The notes: a model not told the origin generated them from the sequence alone. 60,000 nucleotides of DNA from Antedon mediterranea (GCF_964355755.1 NC_092674.1:25658001-25718000); one strand, 5' to 3'. Counted from the first letter of the stretch, positions 38,101 to 48,539 are shown. Numbers and translations are program-made.

Positions 38101-41100
38101 CATCATTTAATCATGGTGCTTACAAATCTTAGTCATCTAAACTGCAGAAGTATGATGTCAACATTTCATACGCATAGACGGAAAGCTATTAGACAGGCAA
38201 TATAAAGAAATTGAACACCACTAATGCAACTTAATGACGGGCAAAAGAGCGCTTACAAATCACTTGAAATCCAACACCTAAATACAACTTATGAATATAA
38301 ATTAATTTGAAACTCGAAAGCAGAAATTATTGCGCAAACTGCTTTTAAAGTAGAAATGGATTTATGCTATTTTGATTAGAAAAAGCAGCCCTTGTCCTAA
38401 TGTACACTAGGGACCCTAACCGAGGTCGGAGGATTACGTAAAATTAACTATTTGTTACAGTAGTGTTAGCCTAAACATGCGAGTAGGAGGTACACATATT
38501 AAATTATATATTGAAATCATTCTGAATAAAACATGATGGTATATTGAGTTTAAATAATTTACAATTATAACAAGCTACAAATTAGGTTAACTAATTAAGA
38601 ATAGAAAGCAATGTTCATGATAATCAAAGCGTTAAATTTGAGGTAGCATGTTATCGGACAAGATGCGCTTAGTTCACGAGAAGTCAGTGACGATATGTTT
38701 GTGAATTAGAGTATTATGGTGTCGGTTTTTATACCTCTAGAGAAATCTAATTCTAAAATTAATAGTATCAAAAGCAAACTGTATTATAAAATATGTATAT
38801 TTATTTATGATCTGTCAAATAACATTAGCGTTATTATTCAATTGTCTTGTCCTTTGGAAAGGATGTTGAACTTTACTCTTGGTTATGTGCATGAACCATT
38901 TGTTCTGTTGTGCTATCTACACTTAAGCCCAGCTTTATTAAAAATGATTTAGAATTAGTTTATATTATAGATACAGTTTATATTCACTTGGATCAGTCAA
39001 TAGATTCTATAAAGTGAAGAATGGAAATGAATGAAATCTAAGATAATACTGGTGTCCAATCAAATGACGTCACATACGATTTTATTGCTGTTACATGATG
39101 ATGTCATTTGATTGGACATGTGAGAATATTATTTTCATAAAGGCAGCATAAATGGTTATCTTAAGGTCTAGAATGACTTTTCTAATTTCTTTTTGCTTTT
39201 GTTATTGTTTTTATTGCTGATCGTTATCATCCTTTTTTGTCCTTACTTGTGTTTCTTGTTTAAGTTTTCGTTCTTTCTGTAAAGCTAGTGTACTTGTAAG
39301 TACTGGGATGGTATATCTGAAACACTGCCTAATCACGTCATCATCAAATGGTGTGTAACTATCAAATATAGAAAGACAGAAATTAGTAAAACTCATACAA
39401 AACATCAATTGGTGTGTAACTATGAAATATAAAAAGACAGATAAATACAGTATTCATAACAAATATTGATTGGTGTAACTATGAAATATAAAAAGATAAT
39501 ATAGTATTCATAAAAAACATTGATTGGTATGTAACTATCAAATATAAGACAAATATCAAATATAAAAAGACAAATACAGTATTCATAAAGAACATCAATT
39601 GGTATGTATCGATTAGTTATAAAAAGACATAATTAGTAAAATTCATATACAACATCAATTGGTGTGCAATTATCAAACATATTTTAATTCAATATACTGT
39701 ATGTATACAACATCGATTTATGTGTATCTATCAAATATAGAAATACACAACGTTTAATTCTTTCACATTTGTATAAACTGAAAGACGTCATCAACAGGCT
39801 TGGCATTGAGCCAACTAAAGCTATCCATCCGTTCAAAGTTAATTGAAAACTTACACACACGTTATGTTATTTGTATGAATAAATAATACAAGAAAATTAC
39901 CGAAATTAATTTTTGATGATGATGTCATAATTGTATCAAGCATTAGCTCAAGAATTGCAGCTTTCAATTTGTTCGATGCATTGATAAATATGATTGGCAT
40001 AGGTTATCTCTCGCTTAGTATATAATAGTGTACGTATGTTATAATTAAACAACATAAAATGTATTCAATTGTCTTTGCAATATTATATAAACGAAACAAG
40101 TGCATGAAAATTCTGAACAGATCTGATTTGCGATGTTTTGACTCTATGACGCTGTAAACGCAGGAACTGTAAAATCTTAGAAAAATGATCAAGCGCAGGT
40201 GATCTATTTATGTTTTTATTTTTTGGTCTTTCTAAGATCTGAAAGTAGTGATGGATTCAAGTCCATGACTTGAGAACAACTTGCAAGTACGCGAGTTGAA
40301 CTACAGTAAGGCAAGGAACTTTGACGTAACTAAGCAGGTTTGATTTCACGCAGACAGGGGCAAGTACAATTATGGGAAGGGCATTTTCTTATGTTTCATT
40401 GCGTCACTAGTGGGACCCATGCTTTAGTGGGAGGCTGGAAGATGACTCAATATACATTAGGAAACCTGGATGTCTGAGCGATACTGAGTGTTAAAACACT
40501 TTCAGATTAACACTATCTAATTAAACACATACAGTATTACGTGTTGATCTGGAGGTCTGATACAAAGTATTTGGACAACTTTTAACACATTGTTACCTTT
40601 CTTAAATACACAAACAATTGCTACTGCAGCCCTTGTTGGTGGTGGAAACCACGCTTTAGCAGGAGGCGGGAGGATGACTCGATATAGGAAACCTGGAGAT
40701 CTGATACTGACTAATTAACATATTATTACCTTTCTTTATTAAGTTGATCAAATGCACAAACAATTGCTACTGCAGCCCCTATTTAATTACATTGCGTCGC
40801 TGGTGTGGGAACCATGCTTTAGCAGGAGGTGGGAGGATGACTTGATATAGGAAACCTGGAGGTCTGATACTAACTATAATTAACACATTATTACCTTTCT
40901 TTATTAAGTTTGTTAAATGCACAAGCAATTGCCACGGCGGCCCCTGTCGCTTGGTTAACTACAGGAACAAACATTGCACATGTGATCTCTAATCCTAACC
41001 TTTGATTCAACTCCAATCTGCCAGCCTGAAATGAAATTTTAAAATGAACACTGAATATTCTTATTTATTTTTATTCTATTCTCATAAAAAAATGGATGAT

Positions 41101-44100
41101 AAAGCTTATGATTGCATTGGGATGTAAAATTGTTGTGATGTCAAACTGCATTTTGGGAAGCAAACTGCATTTTGGGATGTCAGATTGCTTGTTATTGTTG
41201 GATGGATCTAACAAAATTATTTATCCATTATTCAAACCGTAATTTTTTTTCATAAGAGAAAATTGAACAATTTCATTAAAACTACAAAATGGCCTATTGC
41301 AGTTATTAATTCATTTATCTTTATATTTCATGTTTTAAGGGAACAATACTTTATCTTTATCATTAACAATCTTTAACATTACAAAATATTATTATGGTCA
41401 GAGTTGACAACAATAAATTGAAATGCTGTAATAAAAATGATAGAAGTTAACATGTTATTGCGTCAAAGCCAAAATTAGCATATTGAACAGAATAACAATT
41501 ATGTTTACTCAACTGAATAAATGAATACGGTATGTAACTATTCACATTCAATTTTATTCACATATAAATACAGTATAATATGTAAAAAGGAGCCAAACAT
41601 TATTCCATGATTATAAAACAAAATAATAATATAATATGACAACGTTTATATTTGAATTATGGACATAATTACCGTTCTACAATACATCAACACAAATAAA
41701 AATGATTAGTATAAAAATACAGTGGAAAATACTAGTCATTTCAATAAAATAAACTATTAAAGTTACTCTGATATCAAAGCATATTTTAATAAAAGTATTC
41801 TTTATAATTTTTCAATATTCTTGATATTGTTATTTAATAGTTATTCTTCATTCAAAACTCATTGTATCCTTTTTAAATAATTGTACTCAATAGGCTAATT
41901 TTCAATATTCTTGATATTGTTTTTAATAGTTATTCTTCATTCAAAACTCATTGTATCCTTTTTAAATAATTGTACTTAATAGGCTAATTTTCAATATTTA
42001 CATATTTATTTAAGTGGTTTTATATAGAGTATTTATTGATCTGTTTTCTGTTTCATACCTTTAAGTGGCAACTTTCGTTGCTTTTGGCTTTGACGAAATA
42101 AAAATAAAAATAATGTATTGTTAACCTGTGTAAATTGATAATAAAATTAACCCATAATATTGACCTGATGAAATTTTAAATTTATTACCCATGTATAATT
42201 GTAATACAGTACTGTCAAGTTTTATTACCCACAATGCTTAATTGCTGTAGACATGTTTTAGCTCCATTACTTTACCCATAATACTTTGCAAATAACTTAT
42301 TTTAGCTTAATATACAAAATGCAGTATATAAATAAATCAATCCACATTTTTATGCAGTAGACAACTGAGTTTAAATATCCACTATGCTTTGTAGTAGGCA
42401 TATTTTAGCTCCATTATTTTACCCATAATACTTTGCAAATGACAGCTTTAAATAATACTAAATGCAGTATTATGTAGTAGACATGCTAGGTTTAAATACC
42501 CACAATACTTTGCAGTATTCTTGTTAGAGCGCAATTACCTATAATTCATCGCAAGACGTATGTTACTTGACATTTCAATAACAAGAAATTACCATGAATA
42601 CAAGAAAAACAAAATTACAGTTCTAAAAACACAGCACTGTCTCATAAATGTGTGCTATTTAATACAAATATCTTGTCATCAGATGAGCAGATTGTGGCCT
42701 TATTTATTATCTAGCTCTGTAAATTGACTGACAAATTTGTGTAATAAACTTTGATGCATGTAGGTTGGATACATTATGAACGAAAACTAACATGAACAAT
42801 AAATTGAAATGGCCGAGGAAATGAGAAATTAACAAGAGACTGAGTGATAGGAAACGATTTTTGAAATGATGAGAAGAGAAAGGATGACGAGCACCACAAG
42901 GAGAATTAAAATCACAGTGACAAGTAAAGAAATAATGAGACTATGATTGAAAATGATCATAAACTCTTCAAGACTAAGAGAGACTCCCAAAGAGGTAAAA
43001 ACATCTGGTAACAGAAAATTGCAGTGATACTCTAGCTTGGCAGGAGACAAGCTTGTTTTCAAATATCCAAAACTTTGGTTCATTCAGTACCACATTTTTT
43101 TACAAAGTATAACAATATTTGTTATTGTTGTCACATGCATGGTAATATGCAATAAAACATCTTGGTGGGACACAAGCTTGCCTTTAAATTTAATTTAAAT
43201 GCTTTTTGGTCCATTCATTACAACATTATGATTCCACACCACTCCATACCACACTTTTTACAAAGCATCAAACACTATTTTTTATTCTTGGTACATGCAT
43301 GGTAGTATGCAATGAAAAATCTTGATGGGAGTCAAAATTTCAAAAGCTCTGGTTCATCATTACAATATTCTACACACTCCACATCTTTCTAGTAGTGGTG
43401 TAATGGCTATGAGCAGTCACTTGTTCCAGAGCTTAAGGGGCCCCGAGAGCATCAGCAGCCCCATGCAACTACCAAGTGTACACAGTCCCTGCTAAATCAG
43501 GGGCCTCTCATGCATTATGTTTTCTAGACTTTTTACAAAGCATATCAATATTTTTTATTTTTGTCACATGCATGGTAATATGCAATAAAAAAATATCTAA
43601 TTAAAACAACCATAAAAGATATATTTTTTCAGAATTAAATCAAGAACACAACTCACTTCACCAATATCGGCTAACTTCATAGTATCCTTGGCAATTAATA
43701 TAGAACTTAAACAGCATGTTGGAATCTAAGAAAACAAGAAGATTATATTGGTTTCATTTTTATTCGACCAGCATAAACAAAATTAAACAATATAGCAACA
43801 AAACATAAAATGCAACAATGCTAGGCAGGGAGAGGTTTAAAAGCAAAGTAACTTGCTACCGTCAACTCTCCTAGTAGAGGACAGTCTTTGGGGTGGGCTA
43901 TAGCCTAATATGTCTGGTTTTCTGGAAAGTCTGGTCATGGAGCTATACTCCATGGTCTGGTATTTGGAATGTGTTTCTAATGGTAACAATAAATTTGGGA
44001 GAAAGGTCTGGTTTTGGGAGAGTTGACTGTATTAGTATATAATTACACTACAATTTTGAACAACCTTTTCAAACTACATTGGCCCATCCGCATAATTTTG

Positions 44101-46632
44101 TTTAGGCCGAAACTAGGGAGTTAAATTTTGTCTTTACATTATTGAATATATGCATGATGCATGACACTAACATGGCATACAGTATCTACTAATGTGCTAA
44201 TGACTACGATTTCTTCTCTCATTTACTTGACATAGTTCCAGGACATTTAGAAAACCAAGCATAAAAATTACAAAAGAAAAAAATAGAAAATGAAATAATA
44301 CTTACTGCAAATCGAACCTCTTGTTCAAGAACATTACTTCCAATAACCTAAACAAGAAAACAATTTGAAATAATTTTATTTTTACTATCTTCTAAGGACA
44401 GGAGGGGCACATTGAAAGTATTGTACATTTAGCTCTCTCTCCTCTAAACTAGTTTGAAAAAAAAAAGTGTGCACACATACGGTAGTAATATGCCCAAATA
44501 TGGTAGTGATATTGCATCATTATATCTATAATATATGGGCACATCACATTGTTTGATAGTGCAGACAGAGAAGCAACATCTTTTTACAAATTATTTTGGT
44601 CCTTTAAGTTAACTATAACATTGAATTTTTTTTATAGGATAGGATACTTTTTTCACTAAAGATTTTCACTGTAGATTTGAGCAGTAAATATTGTTCTTGT
44701 GCATCATCTTATTTCTCGGGGTTATTCTTAGCTCTGTCTACACTATCAAACATTATGTGACAAAAAAATGTAATGTGCCCATATATGGATATGATGATGT
44801 CATATCATTTCCATATTTAAGCATATCACTACCATATTTGGGTACATCACACACTTTTGTCACACAATTAAGTTTGACAGAGCATTAGCACATTTCATGG
44901 ACTTTTTTTTGTGTAGCACGTAGAAATGCTTTAGACAACCAAAATATTATTATAACACTGAAGAGCTCTACTACTATGACATAAATTGGAGATCAGACTG
45001 TAAAACCACAACAATGGCAGTTCTAAATGCAAAGGACATCTTTTATTGAGAAAAAAAAATTAATGACATTGGATTACTTTATAGCTATAGCATCTGTTTT
45101 CATAATCAGACAAATTACGTTTGAATAATAAATAATCATTTTTTATTATTGTTGTTCCATTAATTTGTATGAAAACATCATTACGATGAACAAGATGTTT
45201 CTATACTGGAATTAACGCTGGTTTATTGTAAAGTGGCCGTGTATCTAAAATATTAAAGGGGTCAAATAAATTTCTCAAAGATCGGTCTTGAAAATAAATA
45301 TTATTTTGCATTAGAAATTTCATCCATTATACTGTTCTTGTAGCCATCTTCTGCTGAATACATATGGCAGTCATTGACATCATCACTGCTGGAATTTGCA
45401 TAGGTCATTATCAGAGTTCATCATTTACAGAGGTCATCAAAACATGTCACTATGAGAGGGCAACAACAAAGGTTATAACTAAAGTCATCATTTACAGGTC
45501 ATCATAGGTCGTCAAAACAGGTCACCATGAGAGGGCAATACCACAGGTCATACCATCCATCAAGATATTAGATCATCACCAGGTCAGCATAGGTCATCAC
45601 AGCAGCATCGCCACACATTTTGATCATGCAGGTCACCACAATACTGTATGTTGCCCTCATACTGTTGGTCATCACAATAGGTCATACTGTAGGTCACATA
45701 CTGTAGGTCATACTGTAGGTCACAACTATGCTTTGTAGGAATACACAGTGGTATGTGATTGAACTACAGTATGCCAGTTATTATACAGTATTCATCCGCA
45801 TAAAGTACCTCATCTTTTGAAATTATTATTGACCCTGAGGCAAAGATACTGTAACAATAAATCAGATCATCAAATGTTTCAAGATAAATATATGAAACAT
45901 GACATACACTAAAGCTCTGTCTACAATATCACACAAATGTGATGTGCACATATATGGACACGATGACATCATATCACTACAATATTTGGGCACATCACAC
46001 TTGGTTAGTACTTACTTGGCAAAATAACTCTGTTGTATCCTCAGATACCACTAATAGGGCACAGCATTCAGATTTTGTATGTTTCTCCAACTATTTATAA
46101 TAAGAAAAGATTTCTTTGTAAGGAAAAAGAATGTCACAGTTTATTTTGCGCTAATAGGGAGATATTATTTCAAGTTCCATGACATCATAATTGGCCCAAA
46201 TAGAATAATTAAGAGGCCCTGATTCTTATTCCTACAGCTGTGTTTTTTGTGGTTTATCTTAGCTTTATACACACAGTGTATCATAATTACCAAGTGATTT
46301 AACTATCAGTAAAACACCTATACTAAGGACACTATAGGACCCAACAAAGAGTCCCCCCCCCCCCAAATAGTGGTTGACCATAGTTTAAAAACATACAATT
46401 CCCATTTCGTTTCAAAAGAAAAGTGTTTTATTATTAATAGGGGTGTACCAAAGGAGGGGTAAACTCCTAATCGGATAATAAACAAAGAACTTACATATTT
46501 AATAACTTTTAACTGCATTGATGCCGCATTGCCATCATGGAGATCGCCGCACAACTCCAGTACGTCACTCTGATTCATCGTGGATTCTTGATCAATCTCA
46601 CAATTTTTTAGTCTTTCTATACACACAGCAAT
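23732..46632 (-). CDS. PDE2A: cGMP-stimulated 3',5'-cyclic nucleotide phosphodiesterase 2A (N-terminal exons missing)
   Basis: Twenty-two coding exons: 46632-46495, 46090-46016, 44347-44306, 43725-43657, 41025-40895, 39358-39247, 37423-37384, 35110-35047, 33872-33745, 33296-33168, 32312-32274, 31768-31695, 31587-31510, 29182-29063, 28132-27939, 27601-27514, 27423-27376, 27056-26982, 26728-26629, 26337-26225, 25715-25570, 23939-23732 (TGA 23734-23732). They total 2,211 bases, 736 aa plus stop, with consistent phases. It hydrolyses cAMP and cGMP, and cGMP binding at GAF-B activates it (family knowledge). Order is GAF-A, helix, GAF-B, catalytic domain. The catalytic part has [34 protein letters not shown] and PELQLNF (invariant Gln). 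Vertebrate PDE2A is about 200 residues longer at the N terminus; the first exon here opens at an acceptor, so more exons lie upstream. Confidence 0.97.
25365..25558. mobile_element. foldback MITE with extended right end, family 1
   Basis: The left end is standard. The right end is duplicated (TTTGATAGTGTCTATAG, then TTTGATACTGTAGACAGAGC). It lies a few bases from the PDE2A exon 25715-25570. Confidence 0.88.
25810..25979. mobile_element. TIR element, family 3
   Basis: Ends AAAGCTTGGTTCCCACTAG and CTAGTGGGAACCACGCTT are inverted. The inner arms carry GACGTAAACGCAACGCAAG and its complement. A second copy is at 47092-47389, and there are fragments at 40384-40426, 40635-40662 and 40787-40822. Confidence 0.85.
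26755..26885. mobile_element. foldback MITE lacking its right end, family 1
   Basis: Left end TAAAGCTCTGTCTACACTAT is intact. The copy stops after GGGCACATCAC. It lies 27 bp from PDE2A exon 26728-26629. Confidence 0.85.
27096..27160. mobile_element. internally deleted foldback MITE, family 1
   Basis: Only the two termini remain (AAAGCTCAGTCTACACTATC and ATTGTACAGAGCTTTA). It lies just upstream of PDE2A exon 27056-26982. Confidence 0.8.
27825..27920. mobile_element. internally deleted TIR element, family 2
   Basis: Starts ATTGTCCCCCC and ends GGGGGACAATACGTCTTTAA, 18 bp downstream of PDE2A exon 28132-27939. Confidence 0.75.
28812..28976. mobile_element. foldback MITE, family 1
   Basis: Full copy with inverted ends CTAAAGCTCTGTCCACAC and GTGTAGACAGAGCTTTAG, in the PDE2A intron 28133-29062. 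Confidence 0.92.
29821..30006 (-). mobile_element. tRNA-derived SINE
   Basis: The minus-strand head GAGCTGTAGCTTGGTGGTTA (A-box) and GGTTCAATCC (B-box) is followed by a conserved body ending CCATCCTGTAATTGG. A second copy is at 31047-31292. Pieces of the same head lie at 18920-18977 (minus) and 14097-14160 (plus). Confidence 0.8.
30458..30569. mobile_element. foldback MITE, family 1 (left end degraded)
   Basis: Interior ATGAGCCCATATATGGACAT and right end TTTAATAGTGTAGACAGAGC, in PDE2A intron 29183-31509. Confidence 0.82.
30919..30990. repeat. short GTGTTCCCTTAATAGAT tandem repeat
   Basis: Three units resembling the GTGTCCC-TTAATAG satellite core, bordered by ACAGTAGAAC. It is probably a short relative of the minisatellites at 2.0 and 21.3 kb. 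Confidence 0.65.
31047..31292 (-). mobile_element. tRNA-derived SINE, second copy
   Basis: Same family as 29821-30006, including A-box TAGCTTGGTGG and B-box-like GGTTCAATCC. It has a GATAAAGATAAAGATAGATA simple-repeat tail at its low-coordinate end. Confidence 0.82.
31296..31429. mobile_element. foldback MITE, family 1
   Basis: It directly follows the SINE head. Right end CAGTTTGATAGTGTAGACAG is intact; the left end is altered to CTAAAGATCTGTTTAGTTTA. Confidence 0.85.
31510..37423 (-). CDS. PDE2A: PDE2A linker helix and GAF-B exons
   Basis: Exon 37423-37384 ([13 protein letters not shown] plus one base) uses donor GTAAGT. Joined to 35110-35047 it gives [20 protein letters not shown], matching vertebrate [20 protein letters not shown]. 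GAF-B follows in 33872-33745 ([18 protein letters not shown] and [10 protein letters not shown]), 33296-33168 ([16 protein letters not shown]), 32312-32274 ([14 protein letters not shown]), 31768-31695 ([14 protein letters not shown]) and 31587-31510 ([20 protein letters not shown]). The NKID..F..HDEE residues are the cGMP-binding GAF signature. See the in-frame extension at 36526-37383. Confidence 0.95.
32563..32908. mobile_element. TIR element, family 2
   Basis: Typical 346-bp copy with TTTAAAGATGTATTGTCCCC and GGGGGACAATATATCTTTAA ends. The interior includes GGCTGGCAGCCAATTTGAC and TAGGTGACATTAAAATGGC. It lies in a PDE2A intron. Confidence 0.88.
33938..34382. mobile_element. foldback MITE interrupted by a SINE
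   Basis: The left part (33938-33991) and right part (34286-34382) make up one family 1 MITE. The break is flanked by a 19-base duplication of the MITE interior (see 33992-34285). Confidence 0.9.
33992..34285 (-). mobile_element. tRNA-derived SINE with target-site duplication
   Basis: The minus-strand head reads GTGGCGCATGGTG with B-box GGTTCGAATCC. The body contains GGCAAGATACTTTACTTGCG and CCAGGTGTATAAATGGGTAC, and the 3' end is GCTATATAAGAATG. The flanks are TGCCCAAATATGGTAGTGA and TGCCCAAATACAGTAGTGA (33973-33991 and 34286-34304), a 19-base duplication differing at two positions. A second copy is at 50471-50745. Confidence 0.92.
34636..34961. mobile_element. TIR element, family 2
   Basis: Left end damaged (ATTAAAGATTTCCCCC), right end GGACAATACATCTTTAA intact. 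It lies just downstream of PDE2A exon 35110-35047. Confidence 0.85.
35253..35400. mobile_element. foldback MITE, family 1 (first of a tandem pair)
   Basis: The copy is cut short at the right end (stops at TTTGATAG) and is followed within eight bases by a second, very similar copy. Confidence 0.9.
35408..35570. mobile_element. foldback MITE, family 1 (second of a tandem pair)
   Basis: Nearly identical to 35253-35400, with a complete right end (GATAGTGTAGACATAGC). The pair probably arose by local duplication. Confidence 0.9.
36208..36460. repeat. irregular tandem repeat of GTAACACCTGGGATGTAAA
   Basis: Seven to eight degenerate units of about 30-40 bp with the core AACACCTGG(A/G)AT(G/C)TAAA. 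They lie in the PDE2A intron directly downstream of the long open extension. Confidence 0.8.
36526..37383 (-). CDS. PDE2A: possible alternative in-frame PDE2A exon extension (286 codons)
   Basis: Past the GTAAGT donor of the 37423-37384 exon the same frame stays open to a TAG at 36505-36503. A second potential donor (TGTG then GTAACT, cut after 36526) leaves the same single G, so use of it adds exactly 858 bases (286 codons) and still joins exon 35110-35047 in phase. The encoded segment looks protein-like. It has a helical Gln/Glu/Lys part ([19 protein letters not shown]), a Ser/Thr/Pro-rich part ([14 protein letters not shown]) and an acidic part ([19 protein letters not shown]). An open frame this long is unusual for this base composition. 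It would interrupt the linker before GAF-B. It could instead give a truncated GAF-A-only protein by intron retention, or be a chance frame. Confidence 0.45.
37756..37914. mobile_element. foldback MITE, family 1
   Basis: Diverged copy in PDE2A intron 37424-39246. The rest of that intron is AT-rich without features, apart from a 16-bp perfect inverted repeat (TGTCCAATCAAATGAC at 39053-39068, complement at 39103-39118). Confidence 0.82.
39247..46632 (-). CDS. PDE2A: PDE2A exons 1-6 of this window: GAF-A
   Basis: Exon 46632-46495 has [22 protein letters not shown] (vertebrate [20 protein letters not shown]). Exon 46090-46016 has [19 protein letters not shown]. Exon 44347-44306 has [14 protein letters not shown]. 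Exon 43725-43657 has [18 protein letters not shown]. Exon 41025-40895 has [20 protein letters not shown] and FNKLNKE. Exon 39358-39247 has [20 protein letters not shown], ending KLKQETQ. The NK...DDD pattern fits the GAF NKxFxDE motif. All borders are GT/AG (43657 uses GTGAGT). The last two exons sit inside local repeats that copied their splice sites. Confidence 0.95.
39343..39745. repeat. about 60-bp tandem repeat overlapping a PDE2A acceptor
   Basis: Units share CATCAATTGGTGTGTAACT, ATCAAATATA(G/A)AAAGACA and AGTATTCATA. The first unit contains the start of exon 39358-39247 and its acceptor. Later units carry diverged copies of both. Confidence 0.85.
40430..40950. repeat. partial triplication of a PDE2A exon-intron junction
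   Basis: The block with AGGAAACCTGGAGGTCTGAT and TTATTACCTTTCTTTATTAAG occurs three times. The rightmost copy contains the real 3' end of exon 41025-40895. The copies at about 40590-40640 and 40730-40785 carry exon-derived fragments with intact GT donors; the second translates as [14 protein letters not shown]. Confidence 0.85.
41213..41359. mobile_element. TIR element fragment, family 2
   Basis: Retains AAAACTACAAAATGGCCTAT and a mutated right end GGGAACAATACTTTATCTTT. Confidence 0.6.
41808..41992. repeat. tandem duplication, about 91 bp x 2
   Basis: TTTTCAATATTCTTGATATTG through TTGTACT(C/T)AATAGGCTAA is present twice, nearly identical, in the 2.6-kb PDE2A intron 41026-43656. The rest of that intron is AT-rich, with short imperfect repeats (43085-43600) and no exon signal. 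Confidence 0.85.
44431..44571. mobile_element. foldback MITE, family 1
   Basis: Interior ATGCCCAAATATGGTAGTGAT and right end TTTGATAGTGCAGACAGAG; the left end is degraded. It lies in the PDE2A intron 44348-46015. Confidence 0.82.
44728..44888. mobile_element. foldback MITE, family 1
   Basis: Left end TTAGCTCTGTCTACACTATC intact, right end shortened to AAGTTTGACAGAGC. Same intron as the preceding copy. Confidence 0.87.
45409..45726. repeat. AGGTCA-rich low-complexity block
   Basis: Twelve exact AGGTCA hexamers, all on the plus strand, lie within 320 bp of a PDE2A GAF-A intron. They are embedded in a degenerate repeat (ACAGGTCATCATAGGTC, CATACTGTAGGTCA). AGGTCA is the nuclear-receptor half-site consensus, but the repetitive origin makes chance sufficient. 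Confidence 0.8.
45909..46002. mobile_element. truncated foldback MITE next to a PDE2A donor
   Basis: Left end CTAAAGCTCTGTCTACAATA is present. The right arm is missing, and the element stops eight bases from the GTAAGT donor (46015-46010) of exon 46090-46016. Confidence 0.85.
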
Positions 46633-47091
46633 CTGAAAAAAACAAATTAATAATTGTTCATACATCTTTTATAATGCAGTTTTTATACGAAAATGATGAG
46701 AATATACTAAATTGTATTCTAACCTCTCATGTAGTGTGTTGCACGTACTGTGTTGAGGAAATAAGAGGAATATTACAAACAAAATAAGAATTCCCTACAA
46801 AATAACGATGATGCAAAAATATAGAGATTTGATGAAAATGTTCTATTGTTGGTTTGAATAGAAAAACAGGTGTGTCGGATATCCCTAGATTCACGTGGGA
46901 AAAAAAACAGCTTTGTTTTACTTGAGGCACATTTTTTGATCAATAATAATCATAAAGGTAAATAAATTCTTGGTCAGTAGTTTCCAACTTATTTTGATCG
47001 CTAAAGAATTTTATTTCTCAGTGTCTAAAGTAGGTACAGTGCCATAGTTGGAATTTTTTGTTGGGTAAAAGTATTCCAGTAATAGGGATTC

Positions 47092-47389
47092 TAAAGCGTG
47101 GTTCCCACTAGCGACACAATGCAAGAAGAACAAAGTATGAAAATGCTGTCTAATAATTGTGAGTCCTCGTCTGCGTGAAATTAAACCTGTTTTGTTGCCA
47201 CCATGTTCACCTCGCTTATTTGTCTACGTGCGGTACTACTGTATGTTTCTCTTGTGCGTTTGCCTTTAACGTTGTTGCATGAAATCAAACTGACTTGATT
47301 TCTTCCCGAAGCGACGTCGGTTCCCACTTGATTATGCAATACAGCATTTTGCGTTGTGATGTCACTGCATCACAGTGGAAACCACGCTA
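47092..47389. mobile_element. TIR element, family 3
   Basis: Ends TAAAGCGTGGTTCCCACTAG and AGTGGAAACCACGCTA. The interior is longer than in 25810-25979 and includes CTGCGTGAAATTAAACC. Fragments of this family accompany the exon-junction triplication at 40.4-40.9 kb. Confidence 0.82.
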
Positions 47390-48186
47390 ACTGTGTATTT
47401 GTATTGGAAACGGCAACAAAAAACATTACATTGATCGCAGCTTATGTACTATAAATTATATTGCATTGCAGCTATAATACAATAGTTTAGTTCAATTCAT
47501 AATAATCCACAGGCTATATGATATAAATAATATATCCATATTAATTTTCCTAAACAATTACAATGAAAAAGTACTATCACAATCATAAAAAAACTACCTG
47601 AAAATGTCGCAACACAAATAATCAATTGAGTAGGTTGATAGAAACTAGGACATGCGTTTCATTATGAACCAGCGGCAAACTTGTCTACGTTCCCAATAAA
47701 AGTTCCAACGCACAAATTGCTTCAAATTTATGTAATGAATATTTCGCTTGTAGCAATATTGTGGTTTTATGGGTAATATCTGTTGATCGTGTTCTCGTAA
47801 TTATAATCAGGTATTTGAAAATCTAGATCAATGATAATGAGATACAACTTGTTTGTTTCCCTACAGACGAGAATGAATATTGAACGAAACATATTTAAAT
47901 TGCTCTCGTTTTCACGCAAGCATTATGTAAACAACAAAAATGTGAATATTTATATCAAGTAACTATGGCAACCTCACTAACAAGTACAATGAATATGTTA
48001 CATAAAAATGCAAATTAAAATTTCATACAAATTGCATGGATTAAAATTCCTCTACAGAGTTTGGGTTTGAATATAATCCAGTCCTGCTAAATCAGGCTTG
48101 TCTATTCAGACTCCATGGTAAATTTGAATAAAGTTTTACAATGCAACTGAAATATTTGAGTTTAAGTGCATCGTCCAGCTATTCAA

Positions 48187-48425
48187 AGTAAGCTTAAAGA
48201 TTTTTAAATATTTTATTTTACACTTAAGCGAAAACAAAATTATTTACCTGAAAAAATGTAATTTAAAGCAAAAAATACTGTCAGACAATGTTTGGTTAAA
48301 ATTAACAGTATTTTTATTTAATAGTTAAAAAATGTATTTTTTTTGTTTTTTTTCTACAGAAATGAACAATGTTAATTTATTATTATTTTCCATAAAAAAC
48401 AAAGCAGACAAAATCAGGAAATAAA
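48187..48425. mobile_element. TIR element fragment, family 2
   Basis: AAATTATTTACCTGAAAAAA and GTAATTTAAAGCAAAAAAT match full copies. The ends are degraded. Confidence 0.55.
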
Positions 48426-48539
48426 ATATGAGATAAATTGCAAAATGGAAAAAAGTCATGGTAGGCTCTGATCTTTTGATTATGTGGGTTCGTAGAGGGC
48501 CTAATTATCAAAATGGACAAGCAGGACTAAGGTTTGGCA

